The notes beneath the pieces are model-generated. The model was not told the DNA's origin, searched no databases, and worked only from the letters and a program-made list of their open reading frames with translations. Of a DNA stretch of 39,434 nt, positions 17,164 to 25,256 are shown one piece after another; within the stretch, counting starts at the first letter, position 1, and each line of letters begins with the position of its first letter. The stretch spans positions 1-39,434 of the forward strand of contig JABFRV010000033.1 in assembly GCA_013140975.1 (NCBI GenBank). The letters run 5' to 3'. Made by a program: the position numbers and the translations under genes. This DNA comes from Saprospiraceae bacterium (GTDB lineage Bacteria > Bacteroidota > Bacteroidia > Chitinophagales > Saprospiraceae).

Positions 17164-18147
17164 TTATATCTTATTAGTGTCTTCAAGATATATTAATCTG
17201 GTCAATACTTTACCGACCATTCCAAGAGATTTAGGGTCAATGGCATTCATATCATCTTTTTGGGTATGCCAGTGAGGTACAAAATTGGTTTTACTACCCC
17301 TCGGACGGTTGATTATATCTATCATAGGGATTCTTGCGTCGCGATTTACAAATATATGATCATCAACTAATCCCTGGCCATTCACATTGACAAAATGATT
17401 CTTATACCCTAAGTCATTCGCGATTTTCCAGACCTTCTCAATCACTTTGGGTGCAAAAAACAAGGAGTACTCTTCTTTATCAAAAACCGGATTTGAAGCG
17501 CCTACCATATCCAATAATATTCCATAATCAGCCTTATATCCTTCTTTGTGAAAGTTTTTAGCCCAGTATTGGCTCCCTAAACACCAACTTTCCATCTCAC
17601 CATTGCTATCTCCATAGTCTTCAGCATCAAATAAGATAAGGTCTATTCCCAGGTTCTTAAGTTTTTGTTCGCCGAGGAGTCTAGACAATTCTATTATCAC
17701 GCCAACTCCACTAGCCCCATCATCAGCGCCTAGTACTGGCAATTTTGACTTGGCAGTGTCTGTTTCCTGATCAGAAATTGGCCTATTGTCCCAATGTGCT
17801 GCTATTAATATCCTATGTTTTCTTTCCGGGTAATAATTCGCAATGATGTTAAATGCCTGTAATTCCTTCTTATCATAAGTCTTAGCAACAAAGTCTTGAA
17901 TGATTACATCAGCCTTATTCTTTTGAAATTCAGAAACCAGCCAATCTTTACACTTCACATGAGCCTCAGTTCCAGGAACTCTTGAGCCAAATGAAACTTG
18001 CTTTCTGACTGCAGCATAGGCAGACGTTTCATCAAAAACCATTTCTGTTGAAAATTTGTCGCTCTTACAGGATAAATTGCAAATAAAGATCCCGCATAGA
18101 ATCATTAGAATGTACTTTAAAAAGCTGCAAATGGACTTGGATTGCAA
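17164..18147 (-). CDS. Glutaminyl-peptide cyclotransferase (type II, M28 fold), lipoprotein
   Basis: Converts N-terminal Gln of exported proteins to pyroglutamate. The 327-residue protein has a signal ending in lipobox NLSC (Cys27) and then an M28/QC domain: the SFGSRVPGT opening, AAHWDNRP (117), GADDGASGVG (140-149), FDAEDYG (173-179), WCLGSQYW, LLDMVG (211-216) and PHWHTQKDD (291-299). By comparison with type II glutaminyl cyclases such as that of Porphyromonas, the zinc ligands are likely D143, D177 and H294, with E176 catalytic. A plain M28 aminopeptidase is the alternative, but the WCLGSQYW and LVDDHIFVNR blocks favour QC. The start is TTG at 18147; no in-frame ATG gives a usable signal peptide. 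Sits between tRNA-Asn and tRNA-Gln. Confidence 0.82.
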   Translation of the reverse strand: MQSKSICSFLKYILMILCGIFICNLSCKSDKFSTEMVFDETSAYAAVRKQVSFGSRVPGTEAHVKCKDWLVSEFQKNKADVIIQDFVAKTYDKKELQAFNIIANYYPERKHRILIAAHWDNRPISDQETDTAKSKLPVLGADDGASGVGVIIELSRLLGEQKLKNLGIDLILFDAEDYGDSNGEMESWCLGSQYWAKNFHKEGYKADYGILLDMVGASNPVFDKEEYSLFFAPKVIEKVWKIANDLGYKNHFVNVNGQGLVDDHIFVNRDARIPMIDIINRPRGSKTNFVPHWHTQKDDMNAIDPKSLGMVGKVLTRLIYLEDTNKI

Positions 18148-18188
18148 TGAGAAATAATCTAATTCTATAAATGGCCTTTCGAGTTTAG

Positions 18189-18259
18189 TTGACCCATAAG
18201 GATTCGAACCTTAACAGACAGAATCAAAATCTGTAGTGCTACCGTTACACCATGGGTCA
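18189..18259 (-). tRNA. tRNA-Gln (TTG)
   Basis: 71 nt on the minus strand. Acceptor TGACCCA pairs with TGGGTCA (the U-A first pair typical of tRNA-Gln), discriminator A. Anticodon stem ACAGA/TCTGT with loop TTTTGAT gives TTG (complement at 18225-18227). T arm GGTTCGAATCC. Confidence 0.95.
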
Positions 18260-18657
18260 AGTTGCCAAAATCGGAGCGCAAAATTAAGCATATCAAAGCA
18301 TTGCTTAGGAATAATTGACAAAAAATTAAGACTTATAAAAGAATAGTTCGTTGAATTTTTGTTTATTAATTTATAAGTAATTGATTTTCAAATCATTGGT
18401 ATTTTTTCTTTGAATATTTTTTCTTATCATTGATTCCTGATAATTCTTCACAGCATTGGTTGGTCTGTTCTAAAATATCTCGTTGATTTTCTGCATTTTA
18501 TAAATTAAAACTGTTACGATCTTTCTACGGGTAAATACTGATTTTTAAATTTTAAGGGTTTACACTGAATTCAATGAGAACTAATGATTGGATCTTTGTA
18601 CTGTTCATGAGTAGTTTGGTTTAAAGAAGTAAAGTTGAGTTAAATCTCCCCCAAAAC
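18260..18657. other. Gene-free spacer
   Basis: No convincing protein or tRNA gene in either strand. It is T-rich on the plus strand. It ends in a terminator-like hairpin (18658-18684) although no plus-strand gene precedes it, so an unannotated small RNA is possible. No clear TAnnTTTG box was found inside it. Confidence 0.4.
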
Positions 18658-18684
18658 AAAAGGCGATCTATCGGGTCGCCTTTT
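18658..18684 (+). terminator. Terminator-like hairpin
   Basis: AAAAGGCGA (18658-18666) pairs with TCGCCTTTT (18676-18684) around a 9-nt loop, followed by GCTATTTTT. The A/T arms make it usable in both directions. No gene ends just upstream on the plus strand. Confidence 0.6.
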
Positions 18685-18686
18685 GC

Positions 18687-18694
18687 TATTTTTG
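18687..18694 (+). promoter_or_regulatory. Promoter -7 box for the beta-helix gene
   Basis: TATTTTTG fits TAnnTTTG and lies 21 nt before the ATG at 18716. No good -33 element is seen; its place would fall inside the preceding hairpin. Confidence 0.45.
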
Positions 18695-18715
18695 CGATTC
18701 GTTAATTGTAAATGA

Positions 18716-20338
18716 ATGCATAGAAAACTTCCTATAGTCCTTTATATTTTAGTTTTATTTATTCCTAATGCTTTTGCCAGAAAGGTCTTTGTGTCCTCAA
18801 CAAGCGGTAATGATAAAAATTCCGGGAGTAGCATCTCTGATGCATATCAAACATTACAATATGCTTCTGATCAAAGCCAGGCTGGTGACACCATTTTTAT
18901 TGCTTCCGGATTTTATAAATCTACATCAAAACATTTGCTTAAAATATCCCGTTCCGGTGAAAAAGATAAATGGATAACCTACAAAAATCTTGAGTCCAAA
19001 AGACCCGTTTTATATGTTTCCAATGAAGCCGCTATTTCTATTTTTCAATCTTCTTATATTATAATTGAAGGACTCGAATTTACTTCAGATCCTGATTTTG
19101 AAAAAAGAATAAGCAATCCTGAGTCAATAAATAACTTAACTTCAAAAGGCAACGCGATTCAGATAGAAAGATCACGTGGCCCTCAGTTATTCTCTCATCA
19201 TGTAAAATTGAAAGACAATTATATACATGATTGTCCAGGAAACGGAATAGACATTTTTAGTGCAGATTATATCGAGATCGTTTATAACAATCTGCATGCA
19301 AATGGAAAATACAGCATGGTAAGTAATTGCGGGATTCGCATACAATTTTTAAATACTTTTGATGAATTACCCGGAGATCATATCATTATGCAGTATAATG
19401 AAATTAGCAATCAACGCACTACAGGAAGCTTGTCTAAAGTGAATAATTCCTGTGAAGAAAATTACGGAGCATCAGGTATCGTTCTTCGCAACAATAGATA
19501 TGATCAACAACAAGCATTAAAACCCAATTACCTGCAAAAAATTAATATTGGAAATAATTTAATTTATCTGAACGGTGGTCAAGCGATAGATGTATTTGAA
19601 ACGAATAACTTGTTTATTCACAACAATACCTGCTATCAAAACAATCAGAATGAAGAATCCAAATGTGGTGAAATCCAATGCAACAAAACAAAAGATATTC
19701 TCGCGCAAAATAATATTTTCTATGCAAGAATAGGAATGAACGGGAGCAGTGTGAAAAATTATGAGAACGTTTCATTTCTTAATAATTTATATTATAACAC
19801 TAAAGGATATTTCCAGGGACAAAAAGATCTGAATGAAGATCCAATGTTTACTATGCTAGATCATCACCGTGGCGTATTTAATTTTGAATTGCGACCAAAA
19901 AGTCCGGCTATAAATACAGGAAATAGCTCAGGTATAAGTTCTATTGATTTTAGTGGATCCAAAAGAGTTATTTCATACAATGTAGATCTTGGCGCTATGG
20001 AATACACCGGAGCATTACCTAAACCAAGAGATAGCGAGCAGATGAAATTGGATAGAAGATCCATCACAATAAGTTGGCAGGCCTCGTATTCTCAGACAAC
20101 CGGTCAGATCATTGTTCTTAATAGTAAAGGGGATTATTTTTCTGCATTATTGTTTAACAATACCGGCAAAGTAGTTTCTGAAACGTTTAATATTAATGGC
20201 TCCAAACGTGGAATCGAATTTGATGTAAGCTCTCTTCCCAGCGGTTTATATTTCCTGGTAGCTTTTTCAGAAACGGAAAATTATACTTCGAAATATTTTG
20301 TGAAAAATAATTTTACAAATCTTTTGAATACGAAGTAA
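18716..20338 (+). CDS. Right-handed beta-helix protein with T9SS C-terminal domain
   Basis: A secreted protein of 540 residues. Signal peptide to about residue 21 (IPNAFA, then RKVF). Residues 23-65 form a DUF1565-type N-terminal cap (VSSTSGNDKNSG... QTLQYASDQSQAGDTIFIASG). Repeated short strands with Asn ladders follow to about residue 420 (NYIHDCPGNGIDIF, NNLIYLNGGQAIDVF, NNTCYQNNQ), the pattern of a pectate-lyase-like parallel beta-helix. The end (VLNSKGDYFSALLFNNTGKVV... LPSGLYFLVAFSE) resembles a type A T9SS sorting domain. Possible polysaccharide lyase or binding protein; I do not see assignable catalytic residues. Confidence 0.85.
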   Translation: MHRKLPIVLYILVLFIPNAFARKVFVSSTSGNDKNSGSSISDAYQTLQYASDQSQAGDTIFIASGFYKSTSKHLLKISRSGEKDKWITYKNLESKRPVLYVSNEAAISIFQSSYIIIEGLEFTSDPDFEKRISNPESINNLTSKGNAIQIERSRGPQLFSHHVKLKDNYIHDCPGNGIDIFSADYIEIVYNNLHANGKYSMVSNCGIRIQFLNTFDELPGDHIIMQYNEISNQRTTGSLSKVNNSCEENYGASGIVLRNNRYDQQQALKPNYLQKINIGNNLIYLNGGQAIDVFETNNLFIHNNTCYQNNQNEESKCGEIQCNKTKDILAQNNIFYARIGMNGSSVKNYENVSFLNNLYYNTKGYFQGQKDLNEDPMFTMLDHHRGVFNFELRPKSPAINTGNSSGISSIDFSGSKRVISYNVDLGAMEYTGALPKPRDSEQMKLDRRSITISWQASYSQTTGQIIVLNSKGDYFSALLFNNTGKVVSETFNINGSKRGIEFDVSSLPSGLYFLVAFSETENYTSKYFVKNNFTNLLNTK

Positions 20339-20372
20339 GTTTGTTTGGGTATAGTTGTTATTTTCTTTTTTG

Positions 20373-20412
20373 TTGACGAGCTGACGGTTGACAGGTTGAC
20401 AGAATGACAAAT
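20373..20412 (+). repeat. Degenerate octamer tandem repeat
   Basis: Five adjacent units of about 8 bp related to GTTGACAG: GTTGACGA, GCTGACG, GTTGACAG, GTTGACAG, AATGACAA. It lies between the convergent ends of the beta-helix gene and pgk. Confidence 0.6.
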
Positions 20413-20446
20413 TCAGAACTTTACATCAAGTAAATTTTTAATTCTT

Positions 20447-20467
20447 CCCGCAAGTTTGCGGGATTTT
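20447..20467. terminator. Possible bidirectional terminator
   Basis: CCCGCAA (20447-20453) and TTGCGGG (20456-20462) form a GC-rich hairpin followed by ATTTT, between two convergent genes, 23 nt beyond the pgk stop. T runs are short on both sides, so termination is plausible but not certain. Confidence 0.45.
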
Positions 20468-20484
20468 GCTACGCTCAATAATTC

Positions 20485-21690
20485 TTAATTATTAATTGCA
20501 ACAACTCCTGGCAATTCTTTTCCCTCCAATAATTCAAGCATAGCTCCACCACCTGTAGAAACAAAACTCACTGAATCAGAAAGATCAAACTTATTAATGG
20601 CTGCGACAGAATCTCCTCCGCCTATAAGTGAAAATGCGCCATGATTTTTAGTGGCATCTGCTATTGTGAGTGCAATTTGTTGCGTTCCATTTGAGAAGTT
20701 GCTCATTTCAAAAACACCCATTGGTCCATTCCACACAATTGTTTTTGATTCTAAGATAACTTTCTTAAAGAGTTCGATTGTTTTAGGACCTATATCTAAT
20801 CCCATCATATTGTCATCAACATCTTTACTTGTTGTCACTATTATATTTGCTCCGTTGTCAAATTTATCAGCAGATACTGAATCGATTGGTAAATAGATTT
20901 GTACAGATTTTTCTTTCGCTTTTTGCAGAATAGAATTAGCAAGTTCTAACTTATCAGATTCACATAGTGATTTTCCGATACCAATTCCCTGCGCAGCAAA
21001 AAAAGTATAGGCCATTCCTCCACCAATGATAATATTATCACATTTGTCAATGAGATTTTCGAGTAGAGCAATTTTATCACTGACTTTTGCACCTCCGGTT
21101 ATTGCGGTAAGTGGTCTTTCCGGATTATTTAGAATACGATCTGAATTTTTTAATTCAGCATCCATAAGAAGCCCAAATCCTTTATGATCTTTGTCAAAAA
21201 ATCGAGCAATGGTTGCAGTAGTTGCATGTTCTCTGTGTGCGGCGCCAAATGCATCATTGATGTAAAACTCACCTAACTTCGACAAAGATTCTGCCCAAGC
21301 AACATCGCCTTTTTCTTCGCCTTTTACAAAACGTGTATTTTCTAAAAGTACAATTTCTCCATTTTGAAGTTGTGAAATTAATTTTTCCGATTCCGGTCCT
21401 CCGCAATCTGAAGCAAAATATACTTTTGTCTGAACCAGCTCACGAAGTCTTTTTGCTACTACTTCCAATGAAAATTTAATCTTATTAATAGTTCCATCTT
21501 CTTTCAATTCTTTCAATGGCCTTCCTAAATGAGACATTAAAACTATTTTAGCTCCCTGTGCTATTAGATTATCAATAGTTGGAAGTGATTTAACAATTCT
21601 TGTATCATCAGTTATAATTCCTTCGCTATTAATAGGAACATTATAATCAACTCTTACTATTACTTTTTTGGAATTAAGGTTTTGGTTCAT
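20485..21690 (-). CDS. pgk: Phosphoglycerate kinase
   Basis: Cytoplasmic glycolytic enzyme making ATP and 3-phosphoglycerate from 1,3-bisphosphoglycerate. 401 residues, normal length. Visible motifs: VIVRVDYNVP (10-19), MSHLGRP (52-58), the GEEKGD region, TAITGGAKVSDKIALLENL with the substrate-domain Lys, GGGMAYTFF, WNGPMGVFE and the nucleotide-binding SFVSTGGGAMLELLEG near the C-terminus. It follows gapA on the same strand with a 348-nt spacer, so the two may be transcribed separately. No clear TAnnTTTG box precedes it; TATCTTTA is one base off. Confidence 0.97.
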   Translation of the reverse strand: MNQNLNSKKVIVRVDYNVPINSEGIITDDTRIVKSLPTIDNLIAQGAKIVLMSHLGRPLKELKEDGTINKIKFSLEVVAKRLRELVQTKVYFASDCGGPESEKLISQLQNGEIVLLENTRFVKGEEKGDVAWAESLSKLGEFYINDAFGAAHREHATTATIARFFDKDHKGFGLLMDAELKNSDRILNNPERPLTAITGGAKVSDKIALLENLIDKCDNIIIGGGMAYTFFAAQGIGIGKSLCESDKLELANSILQKAKEKSVQIYLPIDSVSADKFDNGANIIVTTSKDVDDNMMGLDIGPKTIELFKKVILESKTIVWNGPMGVFEMSNFSNGTQQIALTIADATKNHGAFSLIGGGDSVAAINKFDLSDSVSFVSTGGGAMLELLEGKELPGVVAINN

Positions 21691-21856
21691 TTTGAAAAAG
21701 TTCGGTAATTTTTAGCTAAAATAAAGATAATCTATTATTTAAATAGTATGTTAGAAATGCAAGCATACTTTAACCCAGTATAATAAATATAATGCCAGAC
21801 TACGTATGAATGATTCATTTTTATAAGCAGGATTAGCCCTGCAAAAATAAAGTATT

Positions 21857-21955
21857 ACGGTTAATTACAACCGTCCAATATAACGATTTAATTCAGGGCT
21901 GAAGCCCTTTATTTATAAGCATTTTTTAACCCCAAACTAGCGTTTAGGGTTAAAA
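21857..21955. repeat. Cluster of three palindromic hairpins between gapA and pgk
   Basis: Within the 348-nt spacer there are three hairpins: ACGGTT/AACCGT (21857-21874), AGGGCT/AGCCCT (21895-21908) and a longer one with TTTTAACCC (21924-21932) pairing GGGTTAAAA (21947-21955) over an inner AAAC/GTTT. The 12-mer ACGGTTAATTAC at 21857-21868 recurs at 22006-22017. None is followed by a T run on either strand, so they look like REP-type palindromes rather than terminators. Confidence 0.5.
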
Positions 21956-22038
21956 ATATATTCGATTGATAACCACTAATTTGGAATATATTGTTGACAC
22001 GTATGACGGTTAATTACTCTTAAGAAATAAAAGCATTA

Positions 22039-23037
22039 CTATTTTCCTGCAACCAGTTGACACATATCCGCAAGGCGATTAGAATATCCTGCCTCATTAT
22101 CATACCAAGCGACAATTCTTAACTTATTACCCTTGCATTCTGTTAGTGGTGAGTCATATATACTACTGTGTGGATTGCCAATTATATCAGAAGAAACCAG
22201 TGGATCTACAGAATATTCAATGATATTATTATAGGTCGTTTGCGATAACATTTGCATATAGGAATTTACTTCTTCCGTCGTGGTCTCTTTGTCCAACAAA
22301 CAAAACAACTCAATTAATGATCCCGCTATTACCGGAACACGATATGATGATGCAAAAAGTTTTCCTTTGATCGGTTCGTAAACATTCTCAACCGCCTTTG
22401 CTGCACCGGTACTTGTAGGAATCACATTCATTGCGGCAGCTCTCGCTCTGCGAAGATCTTTGTGTGGAGCGTCCTGTAATCTTTGATCTTGGGTATATGC
22501 GTGAATGGTATTCATTGATGCAAATTGAATTCCATACTTTTCGTCAATAACTTTGATAAGTGGCGCGAGACAGTTTGTAGTGCATGATGCATTCGAAAGA
22601 ATAATTTCATCATGTTTAATATTGGCTTCATTAACCCCGAGAACATACGTATTTACACTGCTATCTTTTGGAGGTGCAGAAATAATGACTCTTTTGGCTC
22701 CTGCCTGAATATGTGCCATGCATGCATCCCTTGTTAAATTTATTCCTGTGCATTCCAGGACGATATCAATTTGCAAATCTTTCCAGGGAAGCAGATTTGC
22801 CTCTTTCATTGCAAAACACATAACCTTGTTTCCATCGACCAAAAAGTGATCAGTTCCCAGTTCAAACTTTCTATCAAATTTCCCATGAGCTGTATCGTAT
22901 TTAAGAAGATGAACAAGTGTAGGAATATCTGTTAAGTCATTAACAGCAACAAGCTCAATCTGAGGATTATTCAACATCGTCCTATAGGTTAGGCGGCCTA
23001 TTCTTCCAAATCCATTGATTGCTACTCGCTTCTTCAT
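22039..23037 (-). CDS. gapA: Glyceraldehyde-3-phosphate dehydrogenase, type I
   Basis: NAD-dependent oxidation and phosphorylation of glyceraldehyde-3-phosphate in glycolysis. 332 residues. The Rossmann motif is INGFGRIGR (8-16), the catalytic Cys is C152 in SNASCTTNCLAPL, the catalytic His is in the HAYTQDQ block, and the loop DLRRARAAAMNVIPTSTGAAKA and the WYDNEAGYSNR end are intact. D34 after the second strand (VAVNDLTD) fits NAD preference. Faces away from tRNA-Glu; its own promoter was not clear to me. Confidence 0.97.
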   Translation of the reverse strand: MKKRVAINGFGRIGRLTYRTMLNNPQIELVAVNDLTDIPTLVHLLKYDTAHGKFDRKFELGTDHFLVDGNKVMCFAMKEANLLPWKDLQIDIVLECTGINLTRDACMAHIQAGAKRVIISAPPKDSSVNTYVLGVNEANIKHDEIILSNASCTTNCLAPLIKVIDEKYGIQFASMNTIHAYTQDQRLQDAPHKDLRRARAAAMNVIPTSTGAAKAVENVYEPIKGKLFASSYRVPVIAGSLIELFCLLDKETTTEEVNSYMQMLSQTTYNNIIEYSVDPLVSSDIIGNPHSSIYDSPLTECKGNKLRIVAWYDNEAGYSNRLADMCQLVAGK

Positions 23038-23111
23038 GTAAAAGATTGTTCTTGTAAACTTATATTAACAAATAGCCACCAAAAAGTTTAATTCAATAAG
23101 TCAATTGCTCT

Positions 23112-23119
23112 TATATTTG
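23112..23119 (+). promoter_or_regulatory. Promoter -7 box for tRNA-Glu
   Basis: TATATTTG, an exact TAnnTTTG match, 20 nt upstream of the tRNA. The wider string CTTATATTTGC is identical to that before tRNA-Asp (171-181). No obvious -33 element. Confidence 0.6.
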
Positions 23120-23138
23120 CATCTCTTTTTGAAAATCT

Positions 23139-23210
23139 GCCCCGTTCGTCTATCGGTTAGGACACCAGATTTTCATTCTGGTAAGAGGGGTTCGACTCCC
23201 CTACGGGGTA
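23139..23210 (+). tRNA. tRNA-Glu (TTC)
   Basis: 72 nt. Acceptor GCCCCGT pairs with ACGGGGT, discriminator A. Anticodon stem CCAGA/TCTGG with loop TTTTCAT gives TTC at 23172-23174. T arm GGTTCGACTCC. CCA is not encoded. Confidence 0.97.
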
Positions 23211-23234
23211 CATATTATTAATAATTAAATGTTT

Positions 23235-23267
23235 AAACCATTGATATTCAATGGTTTTTCTTTTTTA
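23235..23267 (+). terminator. Terminator after tRNA-Glu
   Basis: Perfect 10-bp stem AAACCATTGA/TCAATGGTTT with loop TAT, followed by TTCTTTTTT. It separates tRNA-Glu from prfC. Confidence 0.85.
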
Positions 23268-23283
23268 TAAGTAGCGCTTTTTC

Positions 23284-24867
23284 ATGAATTTACAAACTGA
23301 AATAAACAAGAGAAGGACATTTGGGATTGTCTCGCATCCGGATGCCGGCAAAACAACCTTAACGGAGAAGCTTCTTCTTTTTGGTGGTGCTATCCAGGTT
23401 GCAGGAGCCGTTAAATCCAATAAAATTAAGAAACACGCTACTTCTGATTTTATGGAGATTGAAAGACAAAGAGGAATCTCAGTCGCAACCTCAGTAATGG
23501 CATTTCCTTATAGAAACCTTCAGATTAATATTCTTGATACTCCCGGTCACAAAGATTTTGCTGAAGATACCTTTCGTACTTTAACCGCAGTAGATAGCGT
23601 AATCGTTGTCATAGATGTGGCCAAAGGTGTTGAGGAACAGACTGAAAAACTCGTTGAAGTCTGCCGAATGAGAAAAACACCCATCATTGTATTTATCAAT
23701 AAATTAGATCGCGAGGGAAAAGATGCGTTTGATCTATTAGACGAAATTGAAACCAAGCTTAAGCTTAAAGTAACTCCGTTGTCATGGCCTGTCGGAATGG
23801 GTCAGGATTTTCGTGGCGTTTACAGTTTGTACGAAAAAAAATTCATCCACTTTTTACCCCATGGGAAACAGGATGGTGAAGAAGTTATTAAAATCGATTC
23901 TATCCATGATGATAGATTAATCAAAATAGCAGGCGAACGATTACACAATCAATTTAAGTCAGATCTTGAAACTGTTCATGGAATTTATCCCGAATTCCAC
24001 CAGCAAGATTATTTAGATGGAAAAATATGTCCTGTATTTTATGGATCAGCTGTAAATAACTTTGGTGTAAGAGAATTATTAGATTGTTTCGTTGAAGTTG
24101 CTCCAACACCTAAATCACGTGAGACAGAAGAAAGAATCGTAGATCCTCATGAGCCAAAACTCAGTGGATTCATTTTTAAGATTCATGCCAATATGGATCC
24201 AAAGCATAGAGACAGGATTGCATTTTTTAGAATATGTTCAGGAGAATTTAAACGAAATACAAATTATCATCACGTACGATTAAATCGCGATTTAAAATTC
24301 TCTAATCCTACTTCTTTCATGGCTTCACGCAAAGAAGTAATTGATGAAGCTTATGCAGGAGATGTTGTAGGATTATATGACAACGGAAATTTTAAAATAG
24401 GTGATGCATTAACGGAAGGAGAGAATCTTCACTTCAAAGGTATTCCTCGGTTCTCACCAGAGATATTTCGTTATGTAGACAATGCTGATCCTGCCAAATT
24501 CAAACAATTTGCCAAAGGACTGGAGCAATTAATGGATGAAGGTGTTGCACAACTTTTTATTAAAGAAGATTCACAAAGAAAAATAATTGGTGTCGTAGGT
24601 GCATTACAGTTTGATGTTATTCAATATCGACTCGAGCATGAATACAATGCAAGATGTTCCTATGAACCATTGCAACTTCATAAAGCACTTTGGGTGCATT
24701 GTGATGATTATAAAAAATTAGAAGAATTCAAACAACGTCGCAAAAAAGATCTTGCACTTGACAAAGATGGAAAGCTCGTATTACTTGCAGATTCTGCATG
24801 GACGCTAAGATTGGTACAAGAAAATTTTCCTGATATTAGGTTTAGCACAAGCAGTGAAATGCAGTAA
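23284..24867 (+). CDS. prfC: Peptide chain release factor 3
   Basis: Translational GTPase that recycles RF1/RF2 after termination. 527 residues, as usual. The G1 loop is SHPDAGKTT (17-25), switch II is DTPGHKDFAEDTFRTL and G4 is NKLDREG. The RF3-type sequence QRGISVATSVMAF and the ending FSTSSEMQ distinguish it from EF-G. The ATG lies only 17 nt beyond the terminator of tRNA-Glu, so a promoter must overlap that short spacer or transcription reads through. Confidence 0.97.
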   Translation: MNLQTEINKRRTFGIVSHPDAGKTTLTEKLLLFGGAIQVAGAVKSNKIKKHATSDFMEIERQRGISVATSVMAFPYRNLQINILDTPGHKDFAEDTFRTLTAVDSVIVVIDVAKGVEEQTEKLVEVCRMRKTPIIVFINKLDREGKDAFDLLDEIETKLKLKVTPLSWPVGMGQDFRGVYSLYEKKFIHFLPHGKQDGEEVIKIDSIHDDRLIKIAGERLHNQFKSDLETVHGIYPEFHQQDYLDGKICPVFYGSAVNNFGVRELLDCFVEVAPTPKSRETEERIVDPHEPKLSGFIFKIHANMDPKHRDRIAFFRICSGEFKRNTNYHHVRLNRDLKFSNPTSFMASRKEVIDEAYAGDVVGLYDNGNFKIGDALTEGENLHFKGIPRFSPEIFRYVDNADPAKFKQFAKGLEQLMDEGVAQLFIKEDSQRKIIGVVGALQFDVIQYRLEHEYNARCSYEPLQLHKALWVHCDDYKKLEEFKQRRKKDLALDKDGKLVLLADSAWTLRLVQENFPDIRFSTSSEMQ

Positions 24868-25256
24868 TTGAAAATGAAAAATTGAAAATTTTCTTGCGAT
24901 AATTAAAAACATGAAACAGAATCGGATCTATCAAGCCAGAGGATTAAATACACTCCGACTTAAGGAGAAGTTAATTGAAAATGGAGAATTGAAAATTGAA
25001 TATTTTCTTTCGACTATTAAAAAACATGTACCAGAATTTAATCTTTCAAGCCAGAGGATTAAATAAACTCCAACTCCAAGGAGGAGATAATTGAAAATGA
25101 TATCGATTTTAAGTCAGGATCAATTCTACATTTTCAATTTTCAATTTTAATTCTCAGTTTTCTTTTTGGAATAGACTTGAAAACTATCAAGCCAGAGGCT
25201 TGAATCTGCTCCGACTTAAGGAAGACCTTAAGCCGAGTTCAACAACATTTCAATTT
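24868..25256. repeat. Repeat-rich spacer: three REP-like units plus TTGAAAA heptamers
   Basis: The 389-nt spacer after prfC has no gene. It holds three copies of a unit whose core is CAAGCCAGAGGATTAAAT followed by a CTCC...GGAG stem, at about 24932-24967, 25046-25084 and 25188-25232. Copy 3 is best preserved: CAAGCC-AGA-GGCTTG (25188-25202) and CTTAAGG-AAGA-CCTTAAG (25215-25232) are perfect hairpins; in copies 1 and 2 the arms have drifted. Blocks of ATTGAAA or its complement TTTCAAT flank and separate the units, at about 24868-24890, 24974-25000 and 25129-25147, and run into the end of the next gene. Confidence 0.65.

Noticed and set aside
21924-21955. The long hairpin between gapA and pgk as a gapA terminator
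   Set aside because: T residues precede, not follow, the stem on the plus strand and A residues follow on the minus strand, so the usual terminator order is missing.
21691-22038. Riboswitch or attenuator controlling pgk
   Set aside because: No recognised aptamer core, leader peptide or alternative terminator/antiterminator pairing could be found by eye.
24868-25256. Possible CRISPR array after prfC
   Set aside because: Repeats are imperfect, only three, spaced 114-142 nt, with no uniform spacers and no cas genes.
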